Assembly: GCA_001630475.1 (NCBI GenBank)
Contig: KV419421.1
Span: 153,519-217,518 of the forward strand
Direction: 5' to 3'
DNA: 64,000 nucleotides
Source of the DNA: Sistotremastrum niveocremeum HHB9708
Lineage: Eukaryota; Basidiomycota; Agaricomycetes; Sistotremastrales; Sistotremastraceae
The position numbers and the translations under genes were made by a program. The stretch's first letter is position 1. Every line of letters starts with the position of its first letter. The notes under the pieces were generated by a model. That model made no database searches. It had not been told where the DNA came from and was given only the letters and a program-made list of their open reading frames with translations. Below are positions 46,805-60,063 of the stretch, piece after piece.

Positions 46805-47788
46805 ATGGACTTGACTACCGGGTATGTTCGTCGATTTCTACATACGAAATGGTTAGCTGATCCATTGGTTCAGCCACAAACCCCTCCTAATCGATACCCC
46901 ACAATCCTCGATCACCTTACTCGCCCACAACTGGAAGTGAAGGTTTCCGAACATGCCAATCTTGACGGGACACCTACATACAGCCGTGCAGGCTATTTCT
47001 CATGGAAAGACATTAATCCCGAGCAACTACATCATTGGACAGATTTCTCTTACTCGAATATTATGGACGAGTTCGGAGAAATACTGGAAACTCCGATGGT
47101 GGCGGAATCATCTGTCTTTTATTCTGCCCAGCGTGCTTCTTCGTTTGTGCGCAACGAAGACGATGTCGAGGATCGACTCAAGCGTTTTTTATGGACCGAT
47201 GTGCAGCGCGCATTAGACCATGTCTTCCTACCTCATTCTACTTTATTTCCTGGCGCTCGAACTCCGGTTCCAATACAGGAATTCCAAGCTGCGAAAACTC
47301 ATACGTATCTCAACAATAAGCTTGGAACCAGCGTCCCCTCAATCGCTGGTCTCAAGCCGGATCGTATCGCAGTGGAAGATTCGACGGACGTCGTAAGGCT
47401 CGTTGGAGACGTCAAAGTTTCCTGGAAATGGGCTTCGAGCATGGCAGATGGCGAACGTCGAGAAAAGCACAAGTATCGACAAGGACTGTCACAAGTCAAC
47501 TGCTATTCGAATCAGAGATGGACCCGCTATGGTTTCATCCTGACGGAGAAGGAGCTACAGTGTTTCCGGAGACATGTAGATGAGGATGGAGAGCCAGTGG
47601 ACGGTGCTCTTGATCTTGCTACTCCGATACCACTCAGTGCTTACGGACGCGAAGTGATGACAGTAGAACTTGGACTTTGGTATCTATGCATGCTTGCCGC
47701 TGACGATGATGAATGGGAATTGATGTCATCAACCTGGGACAAGAAATCGAGGAAACGGATACGAAGATCTCCAATATTTCGTGGTTAA
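46805..47788 (+). CDS. PD-(D/E)XK nuclease-like protein, Agaricomycete-specific family, 327 aa
   Basis: Single-exon frame. The central part carries a PD-(D/E)XK-type active site: Glu122 in DDVEDRLKRF, Pro185-Asp186 in GLKPDRIAV and Asp202-x-Lys204 in RLVGDVKVSWKW. Downstream are QGLSQVNCYSNQRWTRYGF and TVELGLWYLCMLAADD, typical of a family of uncharacterised mushroom proteins. This fold is used by restriction enzymes, repair nucleases and several effector-type toxins, but here both enzymatic activity and biological role are inferred. An earlier ATG at 46795 followed by a possible intron (GTATGT) is an alternative 5' end. It shares a promoter region with the kinase-like gene. Confidence 0.75.
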   Translation: MDLTTGYVRRFLHTKWLADPLVQPQTPPNRYPTILDHLTRPQLEVKVSEHANLDGTPTYSRAGYFSWKDINPEQLHHWTDFSYSNIMDEFGEILETPMVAESSVFYSAQRASSFVRNEDDVEDRLKRFLWTDVQRALDHVFLPHSTLFPGARTPVPIQEFQAAKTHTYLNNKLGTSVPSIAGLKPDRIAVEDSTDVVRLVGDVKVSWKWASSMADGERREKHKYRQGLSQVNCYSNQRWTRYGFILTEKELQCFRRHVDEDGEPVDGALDLATPIPLSAYGREVMTVELGLWYLCMLAADDDEWELMSSTWDKKSRKRIRRSPIFRG

Positions 47789-47915
47789 TCAGTGTTTACC
47801 ATCGCTTGTAGTCGACTTGTATTAGTGTAGGGATAATATAATATCAGAATATTTATAGGTATCATACAAGGCTTTCGGCCTCCTCAATCGAATCTTTCTG
47901 AGTAGGAAGACAAAT

Positions 47916-48263
47916 CTATGATTGGAATGCACTATCACAGGATGGATTGCCCGGACCGCCGCATGGATGAGGCTAGGAAGCACGACAGGTGAGCATGGAT
48001 TTGGAGTGCTCAACATAAATTCATACCTTCACCGCGCCTGTTTGTGAAATGAGTATCGTCGGTGTGCTGCGCCAGGGAGTAAAGGACTTACGACTGCTGG
48101 TGGTGGAGGAAGGGCTGGATGATGTTGGAGATGAATGTGGGTGATGGTGCCTTGATAGCTGGTTAGGCCCACAACCACCCTCACACCCTTCCCAATGGCC
48201 GTTGACAGCACCGAGGAGGGCAAGGACAGTGCTCGCTTGAAAGGCGGCGACGAAGAAACGCAT
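47916..48263 (-). CDS. Small secreted protein (SSP2), 79 aa
   Basis: Three exons on the minus strand: 48263-48092, an 11-nt exon 48037-48027 and 47972-47916; total 240 nt. The start encodes a clear signal peptide (MRFFVAAFQASTVLALLGAVNG). The mature protein has WEGCEGGCGPNQ, a His-rich run and a Ser/Pro/Thr-rich linker likely to be O-glycosylated. After the microexon (RAVK) comes PHPCGGPGNPSCDSAFQS. Four cysteines in two pairs suggest two disulfides. The splicing model is supported by phase and by the cysteine motif gained in exon 3. Family not recognised; secreted effector or wall-associated peptide are options. Convergent with the PD-(D/E)XK gene (127 bp). Confidence 0.65.
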
Positions 48264-49107
48264 CTGGACGGTGAAGCAAGAGCTATGGCTGACGGGTGAT
48301 ACTTATAGGCCATTAGGAGCGCGTAGCCGTATAACTCGAGGAACGACGGATCGAAGAAAACGAAAACGAGACGACCCAGATGCGTTGAAGGCGCAGTCGT
48401 GCTGCGAACTTTCTCCAAATACAGATGGCCTATATGAGCGGTGGCCTGAAACTTCGTCCAGAAAATCACAAAAACGTTGTATCTGGATAGCTACGGGAGG
48501 CGGCTTTGATCTGATAGGATGGCCCGTAATGAGTCACTGAGAATCCTGCAATGCGGCAAGGAAAGTGATCGACAGAATGATGGCTGGGCTGCAGGGTCAT
48601 GTTGATGAGGCGTTTCAGACGGGAAATTGAGGCGCATTGAAGGGAAACGCTTCACCAGATTGACTTGTACGGCTGTGCGAGCGGCTCGCCAGGTGATATC
48701 GGGATAGTGGGCGGAGGAAGGCAAAGTAGCAGGCATGCCTCTTTCCAGGCAATCCATGGCGGACAGCAGGAAGATCATACCCCATAGAGGCATAGTAGAC
48801 ATGGCAATATTGGGAGAGTTTGAGTCATCGGATTCATCAGGTAGGTATATGTCACTAGATATTGCCGTGATCAAGAGGTCACTTGAAGTGTGTAGGTTCA
48901 GTAACTCCCTTGCAATCAATAACACCGAGTGGAAGGCTCCTGCTGTTAAAGTGTCGCACTATTCAGCACGATTTTCGGTCGCCAGTGGAGATTTGGCTAT
49001 GTGTAGAATTTTTGCAAGGTCGACCAAGGAGTGACCAAGGTCGATGATGAAAAGCGCCTCGGAATCGGCTTTTCGGAAGCATTCCTCTAAATTTCTGTTA
49101 CCCTTGG
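48264..49107. other. Divergent intergenic region
   Basis: 840 bp between SSP2 and the DHR1 helicase gene. A minus-strand frame at 48491-48925 (144 codons) has no family similarity, so I do not call it. Confidence 0.5.
48302..48307 (-). promoter_or_regulatory. TATA box of SSP2
   Basis: TATAAG on the minus strand (CCTATAAG), 39-44 bp upstream of the ATG at 48263. Confidence 0.5.
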
Positions 49108-52100
49108 ATGCCACCTCCTCAAAGGGTTCGACACAATGCAAGAGCACGCCAATCAACTGCTGGTCCATCAAGGAAAAAGCGACGTCTCAACGAGCCTGTA
49201 GATGAGAACGCTGCTACTGAGATCGCTGAGCCAATCGATCCCAATGCCGAAATTTTGGAGTTGAAGACCAAAGAAGACAGAGAGAATGAAAGGAAGGAGA
49301 AGATGAAAGCTGAGGTGTGTTACTTCCGATGATACTTAGCAGAAAATGTTCATGTGTTGCGAGACAGATCATTCAAGCCTCCGAGTCGAAGTGGTCGAGT
49401 AAGAAGAAGAAGCGTCTGGAGAGCTATATCGTAAATCATATCAGTCCACGGGAAAGCTCGGTCGGCTGATTTGACTTTATAGAACAAAAAGCTCAAGAAA
49501 GATGAACGTCTCGTCCTCTTCCAGAAGCTGGCGTACGTCTACGACTACATTGTGGCATATATCTACCCTCACGCATATCCCCTGCAGTGCATCTCAAGCC
49601 GAATTGCCATCTTCTCTTTCCCTCCATTCGTCCGCAACCCTGGGAACTGGAAAATCCTTGACACATGCCGAAAGGTTCGCCAAAGTGGAAGACAAACAAG
49701 TTCGAAAAGCCATGGACGGAGTCGGGAAGAAAGGGAGACGGCGGCGCGACAACTTCAGTGGCGACCTTGGGACGGACGAGGACGAGGGCGAGGACGAGGA
49801 TGGCTTCGGAGACAGTCAAGGCGAACTGAGGATGAAATCCCCCGATGTTGACGCAGTGGAAAGGATGGATGAAGAACCTGCTGCTGTTACTCCCTCAGTC
49901 ACCCAAGCAGTCACTCAGACTGTTGTTGAAGTTGGGAGTGCGTTGCAGAGAGATGCGAACGGAAACGTCATTCAACCCAAGATTGTCAAACGCAAACCAA
50001 AACAGAAAAAGGTACAGCCCTTGAACTTCAATACACCCCACCGACTCAAACATTTCTCTAGTTTTGGGGAAAGCAAGCTGCCAGACAACAAGCGGCTGAA
50101 GAGTCGTCCGATTCTTTCGACAGCTCCGACTCTGCTAATGACAGTGACAGTGTCTCGAACGAAGAGAGCGAGGAGGAATGGGGTGGTATACAATGGGAGG
50201 ACACGGGACAAATGACTACCGAAAGCAGAGATGTCGAGGCTCAGAAGACTGAGGAGACGGACGACAGCGATGATGGTACAGAAGACGAAGATAGCGAGAA
50301 CGAGGAAGAGGAGGACACGCTACCGACCGGGAAACGAAAACGAGGCGGATTCAAGGAATGGGCTCAAAAGCAAGTGGACCTCGCAAAAGGGTATGCTCCT
50401 CCTTCTACCTCCGATACTCTCTCGCAGGATCACGACACTCCCGCTACCCCGATCCTCACAACCCCATTACCTTCGTATCAGCTCCCGCGCCGCAAGGACG
50501 CTCCTGCCGAAGAGATTAAAGGCCCCTTAGGCGAAGTTCTGTCGTTGCCGTCGAGCACTTTCGCCTCTTTCGTCCAATCAAAACAAGCTTCCTCCTCTGC
50601 CAACAATGTCGTCAATGTCGATCGTCCGGTTGACATCCAGGCCGGAAGACTTCTCTTGCCAATCCTATCAGAGGAGCAACCAATCATGGAAGCCATTAGG
50701 CTGAATCCTGTCGTTATCATTTGTGGTGAGACTGGCAGTGGAAAGACTACGCAAGTTCCCCAGTTCCTTTACGAAGCTGGATTTGGGACTCCGGGAAGTG
50801 GTACACTTGGTTCTAAGCCTTGAAAGTTCCTGTCGCTTACGTCTGCAATAGATAATCCCGGCATGATCGGAATCACTCAACCACGGCGAGTGGCAGCAAT
50901 GTCGATGGCTGTTCGGGTTGGAACGGAGCTCTCGTTGCCGTCTTCGAGAGTGTCCTACCAGATTCGTTATGATGCAACAGTTTCGCCGTCCACCTCTATC
51001 AAATTTATGACAGATGGTGTTCTTCTGCGAGAACTCGCGGCGGACTTTCTGCTGAACAAGTATTCAGTTGTCATCGTCGATGAGGCACACGAGAGAAGTA
51101 TGAATACCGATGTGCTCATCGGAGTCCTGAGTAGAGTAGTTCGCCTAAGAGAAGATATGTGGAGAAATGGAAAGGCTGGGGCTAAGGTTGGTCCTTTCAA
51201 CATGCTGTGCGAGTACATGGGTTGATCCTGGTGCAGCCGTTACGCCTGATAATCATGTCCGCAACTCTTCGCATCACGGATTTCTCCGAGAATACCACCC
51301 TCTTTCCTTCTCCTCCGCCGATTATAACAATCGCAGCTCGTCAACATCCAGTCGCGATTCATTTCAGCAGGCGAACCTCGTCAGATTACGTCAATGAAGC
51401 GATCAGTAAAACGACCAAAATTCATTGTCGACTACCTCCGGGTGGCATATTGATCTTCATGACTAGGCAGAACGAGATCACAGGCATTTGCAAGAGTTTG
51501 GAAAGTCTTTTTGGGAGAAAGGCGGTCGAAGAGAAGAAGAGAAGAAGGAGCAGTATAATGGACCGACGGAAACACCTGACTGGCACAGAAGTCGGGACCA
51601 ATGGGACCACTGCGGGTGTAAAACCCTCGCAAGGTCAGTGACCCGTCATCAGATTCCATATGACTTGCTAATATTGAGCAGCTGATGTGGAAGTTGAAGA
51701 GCTTGAACTGGGTGTCGAGAATGTTGAAGAAATATCCGAAGATGTGGATGCAGCGGCTCCCGCAGAGCCCGACGCCGAAGCTTTAGATAGCGACCAAGAA
51801 GATGACGCCGAGGCCATGAAAGACATAAACTTGGAAGATTCAGATGGTACGTTACATTTCTAATTCTCGATAGAAGGTGGTCTCATATGTCAGATAGTAC
51901 CAATGCACATATTGCCGCTTTACTCCCTTCTTTCAGCTGAAAAGCAGATGAGAGTATTTGATGCGCCACCTGAAGATGCTCGACTAGTTGTTGTCGCCAC
52001 TAATGTGGCGGAAACGTCGCTGACAATACCCGGGATAAAATACGTCGTGGACTGTGGGAGGGCGAAAGAGGTACACAGCTTTATAGTATCGTTTGACATT

Positions 52101-53600
52101 CACTCAATTTTCCCAGAGACGATATGATGAGAACACGGGCGTCCAATCCTTCCCAATTACTTGGATATCCAAGGCCTCTGCTTCGCAACGGGCGGGTCGT
52201 GCAGGACGTACAGGACCCGGTCATTGTTATCGACTGTATTCTTCGGCTGTCTTCGAGAATTATTTCGAGCATTTCCCGAAGCCCGAAATTCTCCGTCTTC
52301 CAATCGAGGGTGTAGTCCTTCAGATGAAGAGCATGCAGATTGATGCAGTCGTCAACTTTCCGTTCCCTACACCTCCGGATCGCATTACATTAAGAAAGGC
52401 TCAAACCGTCCTCACGAACCTGGGCGCGCTGGAGGCATCCGCGACAACGGCTGCTGATGTCGGTGGTACAATCACTGATCTGGGCAGAGCAATGTCATTA
52501 TTCCCGTTATCTCCCAGGTATTCCAAAATGCTTCTTCTCTCTCGTCAGCAAGGATGTCTGCCGTATATGATCTGCGTCGTGGCAGCACTGTCTGTCGGCG
52601 ATCCGTTTCTTCGCGAAGAGAACCTTGGCACATCAAACGCTGGCCCTGATGGACTTGACGCTGAGGAGATGGACAGCGCTGGCGATGACAAGGAAGAGAG
52701 GCGGAGTCAACGTCGAGCGTTTTTTGCATCGCAACAAGTGCGTTATTCCGGTCTTCAATGCTACGTGTTATTAATAAGGTTTAGCATCACTCCGCGCTTG
52801 GAAAAGCTTCGAGTGATATTTTTCGACTTCTCTCAGTCATTGGGTCGTATGAATACGCGGGAGGCGGGCTAAGGTTTTGTGAGGAGCATTTTGTGAGACC
52901 CAAGGTACGTGTTCTCCTACTCTCAGACCGGCGGTGCGCCTGACCTCACGTCCAGGCAATGCAAGAGATACATATGCTTCGACAACAACTTCACAACGTC
53001 TTGCTTGTGAACTTTCCACATTATGACCTTGCATTTCCGGCGAAACTGCCGCCGCCCAACGATACACAGGTAAACTCGAGTCCGGACCTTACGAAATAAG
53101 CTAACTCAGTCACTCTACTTAAGCTGAAAGTCTTGCGACAAATCATAACTGCCGGGTTCATAGATACCGTTGCTGCACGCCGCGACGTAGTTGAACCCAA
53201 GCGCGCCACCGGCGCGAAATTCTCTACGTGCAAGGGCGTGCCCTACAAAGCAATGGGGATGGATGAAGACGTTTTCATCCACCCGTCATCGGTTTTGTTC
53301 AACCAGTCGCCACCAGCGTACGTTGCTTTCCATGAGGTCATTCGCTCAAGCCGTACATTCTTGAAAAGTGAGCTGGCAATGTGGTGGTGTGATATTCTAG
53401 ATCTAATCAACGACATAGCCTTAACAGTAGTCAATCCGGCATGGCTCGTCAAGCTGGGCCCATCAATGTGCTCATACTCTAAGATAACACACAAGGGTGC
53501 TGTGCCCCAAGCTAAAGCGGCCACCGAAGGCTCGTTTGTGACACCACACTTCGGCACGGATGGTTGGGAATTACCTCCTATTAAACAATCTAACGAATGA
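49108..53600 (+). CDS. ECM16: DEAH-box RNA helicase DHR1/ECM16 (DHX37)
   Basis: Nucleolar helicase that releases U3 snoRNA from pre-ribosomes during 18S rRNA maturation. The N-terminus is basic ([28 protein letters not shown]), followed by the family motif [15 protein letters not shown] and long acidic stretches. Helicase motifs in order: [14 protein letters not shown], Ia [56 protein letters not shown] and [14 protein letters not shown]. An acidic insert between motifs IV and V ([13 protein letters not shown]) is typical of Dhr1. The C-terminal winged-helix, ratchet and OB parts ([36 protein letters not shown] in part) are complete. At least ten introns. Stop lies 118 bp from the SEN1 stop. 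Confidence 0.95.
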
Positions 53601-53718
53601 CTCCAGCTATAGCGATGTAAGTACGTAGGAAGATATGGATACATAAATTAATGCTGATGGTGTCTATAGTGCATGCAGATGGAACAATAATGCTAAATAT
53701 GTGCAACGATGCCCTTGA

Positions 53719-56700
53719 TTACTGTTGATCCATAAGTCGTTTCTTAATAGTAGAACCACTGGCGCCGGGAGTGTCCAATGGGGCTGGTCGCTTCAGGTTT
53801 TTGTTCTTGGGGATGAATAGGCTCGGAGGAGGCTTGGGCTTGGGCTTACGTAAGGGAGCTGGCGGCTGCTGAGTTGGCATGCTGTGGTTTGTCGGTTGGT
53901 CTTGGGGTGTTTGGGTCTGCTCTACAGCAGATGACTTCAAAGGACGGTCTGCCATAATGACGTCTTCAGATGTCTCAGGGACTTTGGTTTCCGTTACACC
54001 TTCCATAGGGACCGACAATTCGGCCTGTTGATTGACAGGTGGTCCTAACCGTTGCAGTAATGAGGGTGATTTGGGCGCCGCCGGATGCTGTCCTGAGCTC
54101 TTTGCATTTTTATTCTTGAGCTGTTTCGGTGTTGCGAGTCCCGCCGGCGGTCCGTGGTATTGTCCGGAGAGCTTCTGTTTCTTGGATGACGGGGGTTTTG
54201 ATGAGGGACTTGATGAGGAAGACAGGGCATGATTCGAGGTTGTTGGTCGCTGGAAATACCCCGGATCCACCTAAATCCATTATTTGTTTCTCGCTCTAGA
54301 CAAAAGAATCGGTCGCATTACTTACCGGAGTCAAAGCGTTGCGATCTCTTGCGTCATGAACGATATTGCGCCAGACTGGGTCACTCCGCTCAAGAGTAGC
54401 CGCATTCCCCAACACGAACAGAGACGAGCGGCTGCGCGTGAAAGAAACGTTCATTCGCCGTTGATCTGAAAGGAAGCCAACGCTTGTCACTCTGGGTCCC
54501 GCTCTGACACACGACAGGATTATAATATCCTTCTCTTGTCCTTGGAACCCATCGACTGTGTTGAAATCTATCTTAGAGACGATGTCATGTCCGAACCGGC
54601 GTTGGAAATCCCGTTTTAGTTGCGCGACCTGAGCGCTATACATCGAGATTATGCCGATGCGATAGTCAAAATCTGTGCCAGTAAATTCGCGAAGGAGGCG
54701 GTCATAAAGGGCCACAGCGACTGCAGACTCAAACACATTGAGTTGAGAGTGACCAATGGTCGATTCTTTCTCAATGCCTTGATGGACATCAAAAAATCGA
54801 TAGGGTCGGAACATCGGGCTTGAGTGCCAGCCTTGCGTAGTTTTGGCAGCCATGCCAGGTCCATCTTCTAGCCGACCGTCGTAGAACAGAGTGCTTGGTA
54901 GTCTGCTGATGTCAGGATGCATACGGTATTGGATACTAAAAGACGTGAGACTAATAGACAAACGACAGTTTGAAGTTACCTAAGCAAATGGACCGCGTCC
55001 GGTGTCTGCTGTTCGAGGCGCACGAACAGAGATTGATTGTAGAGAAACTCCGACGCTTTCGGGGAAATAACAGTAGGAGGGAGTTGTTTAGGATCTACAG
55101 AAATTTAAGTTATGAATGTCAAGAACTTTAGACTTGCTTACCTCCAACCATCACACAACGCTTGCAGCGATATTTGAGTGGGATTAGAGAGCTAAGCTCA
55201 ATGGATTGAGCAGCCTCGTCAATGATAATCATTTCGAAATCAAACTGCTCCAGAATCTCATGACCTGCACCCGACAACGTACTGCATATTACATCTGCGT
55301 CGGAAAGAACCTCGATACGTGCACGCCGTCGATTCGCATCGAGAGCTCTGTGATCCGATTTCTGTTTATCTTTGAGCTTGTCAAACTGAGTTGACAATGC
55401 CATACGCTTTTTCATCAGTGATTGTAGCTCTTTCTGTACTTCATCGGCTCTGGTAGCATTGTCCTTGATTGAGGCGAGAAGTTCTTGCTTTTGCTGCCTC
55501 TCTTTTTTAATAGCGTCCATTTGAAATCTGAGGTTGCTTAGTTCGCTGTCGGCTTGAGGGTTTGAATTGGCGCTTTTATCAGTTTGCAGTTTCTGTTCCA
55601 CAAGCTGATCCAGAGTGATATCCTTGACGCTGATATTGACAGACTTGTCGGCGCCGACTCGCACCACGCTCGGGACCACCCGAACGCCGTTGGCATCTCG
55701 CACACCGTCTCGAACACGTTTCGCGACTTCATCAATAGCAGCATTACTCGGAGCGCAAAGCAAGATTTTGCGAACCGGGGCTTTGTCTGAGGATGTTCGT
55801 CCTGCATGAATGGCAGTCGGAGCACGAGGCCGGTTTGACATGAAGGATCCTACGAGTCCGCATATCGTCGATGTCTTTCCTGTTCCTGGAGGTCTGAAAA
55901 ACTATGAAATAGGGTCTGCCCAATAAGCCACTTGAACTCACCCTTGAATCAGGGAAAACCCCGACGTTTTCATCGCAGAAAGAATAGCAACTGCCTGTGG
56001 TTCATTGACCATGTGGTTTTTCATCGCTTTCGTGATATCATCTCGCGAAGGTCGAACAGGCTTCGAGACCCGTGCATGGATAATGTCGTCGTAAAAGTCA
56101 TAATATGGAAGGGCCTTCAAGGCGGCGTATTCACGATGCACCGTAGACAAACTACTTGAAAAGTCAGCGGTGACGTCATACCCATAAATTCTAACCGACC
56201 TGAAAATCTTGCTCAGGCGCCAGTTATCTCCTATCACCAAAGCGGCGGCGCCGGGAGCTCTAGATCGACAGCGAACACTAATTTGTAGAGCGGCGGGAGT
56301 TCTTTTGGACCCCTGCACTTTGGCTAAGACATTCTGAGGGCCAGAACAAGAACGAAGCAATATGATGTCCGTCTCCGCTACAAAATATTGCGCAGGGATT
56401 CCCTCCGTAGTTGTCAGATCGAGGTCCATCCAGTCGTCCACAAAAGCCTTTGTCTCGACCTTGCAAGTGATGGCTTCCGCATTTTCTTCCTTGGCTCTCT
56501 GTATCTGACTCCAGCATTCTAGAATCAACAGAGGTTCAAAGACTGCCCCATATTTTTCGTGCGAGGGGTAACGCTGCAGAACTCGTTGCAGCTTAGCGTT
56601 GTTGAAGTCCGGCGGTTCGGACCCATCGTGATTGTAATCCCATGACAATATTTGTTTATGCAGAGGCGAAATATCGGGCTTCAACCGCAGCGCTGTTCTC

Positions 56701-59700
56701 TGTGCTTCATCCCGTCTGTCAAATCGCTGGTGGGCTGCGCTACCACCTTTGATGGGGATATCGAGCCTCTTGATTTGCCTTCGTTCTGTGGGTTTCTTGA
56801 CGCGAGGAGACTTTTCACCCAAGAGAGAAAGAGTTCCTCTGCTTTCATCCTCACTGTCATCGGATGAAGACTCCTCGTCTTTCGTGCTAGTGGATTGTCG
56901 GGCTTCATTCCGCATAATGCGAGCCGGAGGTGATCGCGATCGGCTGGAAGCCGAAGAGCCAGAGCGAGGAACAGGGGGACCAGGCGGCCGCACAAGCGGA
57001 CGAGCATCTCTGCCCCGACTCGACTCCTTTCCTTTGACCACTTGTAGAGCAATGTCTTTGCCAACACCGTTGATTCCCCTGCTTCGTGAAGTGGACGTCG
57101 TACCACTTGGAGGCAATGCTATCGCTGCGCCTGACGACTTGGCAGTTGGCTCAGTGGCGCCTTTGCCATCTTTCTTTTGAGGGATTGACGGCTTGGACGG
57201 AGCGGCAGGACGGAATTCACTACGTGAGATGACCTTTACCTCGTCTTCGTCAAACTCAGTGATCGCATCATAGATCCATGTCAGCTGAACGTCCGTCAAT
57301 CTCGTATTGCGATCAGATTCCTTCTGCGCGCCACGCGCCCCCGAAACGAAACGTTCCAGCTTGGCAATAGCCTCACGCTGTGGGATAACGCCGTTTTCGC
57401 GGAAGCATGCTATTAAAGCTTGAACCAATGCATATGAACGATCTAGCAGTTCTGGATCAGTAAGCCTGAGCCAACGGATGACTTCAAGTAGAACAGGCTG
57501 TAGAGAATCGATCATTCGCTTGGCTATTGTGCCGCCGGCTCCTGAATCCGTCGATGCCGCGCTCTCTAGATCTTTGCGTCTGTCAACAAGGTCCGCCGCA
57601 AAACTGGATGCATCGATCATCCAGACGATCATCACGGACGGCTCGTAGTAAGCCGACCATAACGGAGTACGAGAATAAATGACTGTTACGGTTGTCGTCA
57701 TGGACCTCCATAGTCCAAGAATTCTCGTTGAAGGGTGGAAATTCGTCGTGCCCTTCTTGAAGGAAGACGAGAATAGATATCCGTCTGGGCGTGCACATAG
57801 CGCCTCCATGACATCCGTCAGACAAAGAACCATGGACCGCGCAAAATTGCAGGCTTCTAGAAGTTGTTTGCCTTGAGAGTTAAACACACCCAGAGCCTTT
57901 TCAAGCCCATCGAACGTCTCTTGGGGCTCACGATCGAGAAGTGCTCTGAGACACGAAGCACGAACGTCAACGTCGAAGGCGTTCCCTATGATGGCTAACG
58001 CGGCTTCGCGAAGATCATCCACCGGGGAGATCAAGAGCATGAGAAGATCGCTGACAACGTCTGGCTCGTGAAGAAATTCGGCGAGAGACTTCGGAGTAGT
58101 GGTATCACAAAAGCGGACGACGATATCCCGAAATCCATCACGAGATGATACAAGTAGATGATTTGCAGAAGCTATCCACGTATTCATCGCTTTCACCACA
58201 GGAGCCGCTTGTGACTTTGCATCGAGTCCGTATGCACTTGGTGCGACCTTGTCAAGAAACGACGTTTTGGCAACAAGTGAGAGCATTAAACGAATAGCCG
58301 TGCGATCCGATGAGTGGATGGAAGAGTAAATTTTCTTCCACAACAGCGGTCGAGATTGCAAATAAGGGATTGCGCTAGCATCCGCAATGACTTTACTCAT
58401 CATTCGCAAACCTGCTGCTTGGGAGACTTGACGTTCAAGGGTAACAAGGTCTGAGCGGACGAGGTGGGTAAGCAATCCGCGCGATGCTTCTCGCGCGACG
58501 TTCCATTTGGCGCCACTATAGGTGCTGGCGAATGCAACTGAACTTATGATGTTCAGATGCCTTTCAACAACATCTTTGATGGCGTTAACTTGCAGCTCCG
58601 ATTTCTGATTTTGGGTATGGAATTCTGAGAGTGTCTAAGAAGAATGAGTTGAGATTCAGACTAGCACAAGAAACAATTACATTGAGAATAGCATTTAACG
58701 AGACCGGTCTCGAATTCTCGAAGCGCTCATGTTGAAGCTCCTCAAATGCGAAAGCACTCATTTTGGCAAGAACGTCTGGAAGTACAGGCAAACTCCATAT
58801 AGATCTGAGAAAAGGGGGGAACCAGAACAGGTTTCCATGCTTCTGAGACTCGGTTGGCACAGCTTCAAATGTCTTTATGAATGTGAGGTTGTCCTTTATC
58901 GAATCAAACACTATTTGTGGATAGTCTTCGGCCTCCCCCACCCACACCTCGCGACCGAAATCGGAGACCAGCTGCATGGAGCACCTGAGAACGCTTTGAA
59001 ATGCTATAGAGGTCTCTGTTCAGCAGATTGAATGTCTGTTTTGGATTAGCAGCAGCTCACATGCGCCAGACCCATGGAGATGACCAAACATCGTGTGAGA
59101 CAATTTGAGATATCTGCCCTTCGCTTCCGCGAGGATGTCGGAAGGCAATCGTTCAAGAACATAGAGAAGCTGCTTCCAAAAAACTGATTCTTCCATTGTG
59201 CAAGAGAAAGTCGGAGCAAGGGGTGAAGAGTTGACACCGCCCGTCGCAAAGGAGTGATCCATTGCAGATAGATGCTGGACCAGGCTGACCAGTACGCTAT
59301 CATAACCTGAGAACCACCGCTCCCAAGAGATGCGTTTACACGCTTTGATCTGCATGACTGCCCAACTTCTAATGTTCTCGGTAGGATGGAATAGTAGAGC
59401 CAGAAGGCCTGGCGGAGGCTGGGATGGCCACGAAGGCATGAGGGCGGAAGGAGGGGATGATTCAATGCTCGTCATGATTCGAGGACTTGAGAGAACATGA
59501 GGATTTGCTAGAATGGAATATAATGTTCCCGGGAATGCTAGGATAGGGTGACCAGTGGCCTGGGCGGTCTCACTGTCCAAGACGATCTGGATGCTCGCGA
59601 TCTCCCAGCTGTCAACGGCAGCCATGAATTGATCAAGGATATGCTTCTTAAAAGCCCCTAGATAGCTTTCGTACATAGAAATAAGCGATAGTTTAAGAAC

Positions 59701-60063
59701 AATTATTGAACAGGGGCACCTGGTTCTTGAAGTAACTTTGGCCAGTTGGAATCCATCGGAACATTGACAACAACTATCAACCACACTTCTCAATTTGCTC
59801 TTGAATGCATTGACACGGGGATTGGAGTCGTAGGCGAAGAGTCGGATGAGAAAGATCGCACTTTCTCTGACAACAGGCCGAGCTTGGGGACAGTACCAGT
59901 GGAGAACCCCATCTGCACCGGGCTTCTCAGCAAGGAGAAGGGTATAAATGGGAGCTATTAAGCTGTCTGGAGTTCCCGTAGCGTCTGCAGGCTCAGCACG
60001 CAGCCGCTCCAATGTCTTCTCGATGTCGCTTTCCGCGGTGGCCGGTCGGGTCTTTGACGCCAT
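53719..60063 (-). CDS. SEN1: SEN1/senataxin RNA-DNA helicase
   Basis: Superfamily 1B helicase that ends non-coding transcription and removes R-loops in the nucleus. A long N-terminal helical domain (starting MASKTRPATAESDIEKTLER) covers about 1100 residues, as in yeast Sen1. A basic, Ser-rich linker follows, then the helicase core: Walker A GPPGTGKTST (split by an intron after its first Gly), Ia LLCAPSNAAIDEV, II MIIIDEAAQS, III GG-KQLPP region, IV SIQYRMHP, V NTVDGFQGQEKD and VI VSFTRSRSSLFVLGN. A coiled stem insert lies between Ia and II. The C-terminus is Pro/Lys-rich (RKPKPKPPPSLFIP), likely disordered. Several exons; the largest is 58475-55938. Divergent from translin with 230 bp between starts. 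Confidence 0.95.

Noticed and set aside
48491-48925. 144-codon minus-strand open frame with a short hydrophobic stretch
   Set aside because: The hydrophobic run is internal, no family similarity, and it lies in the divergent promoter of DHR1 and SSP2.
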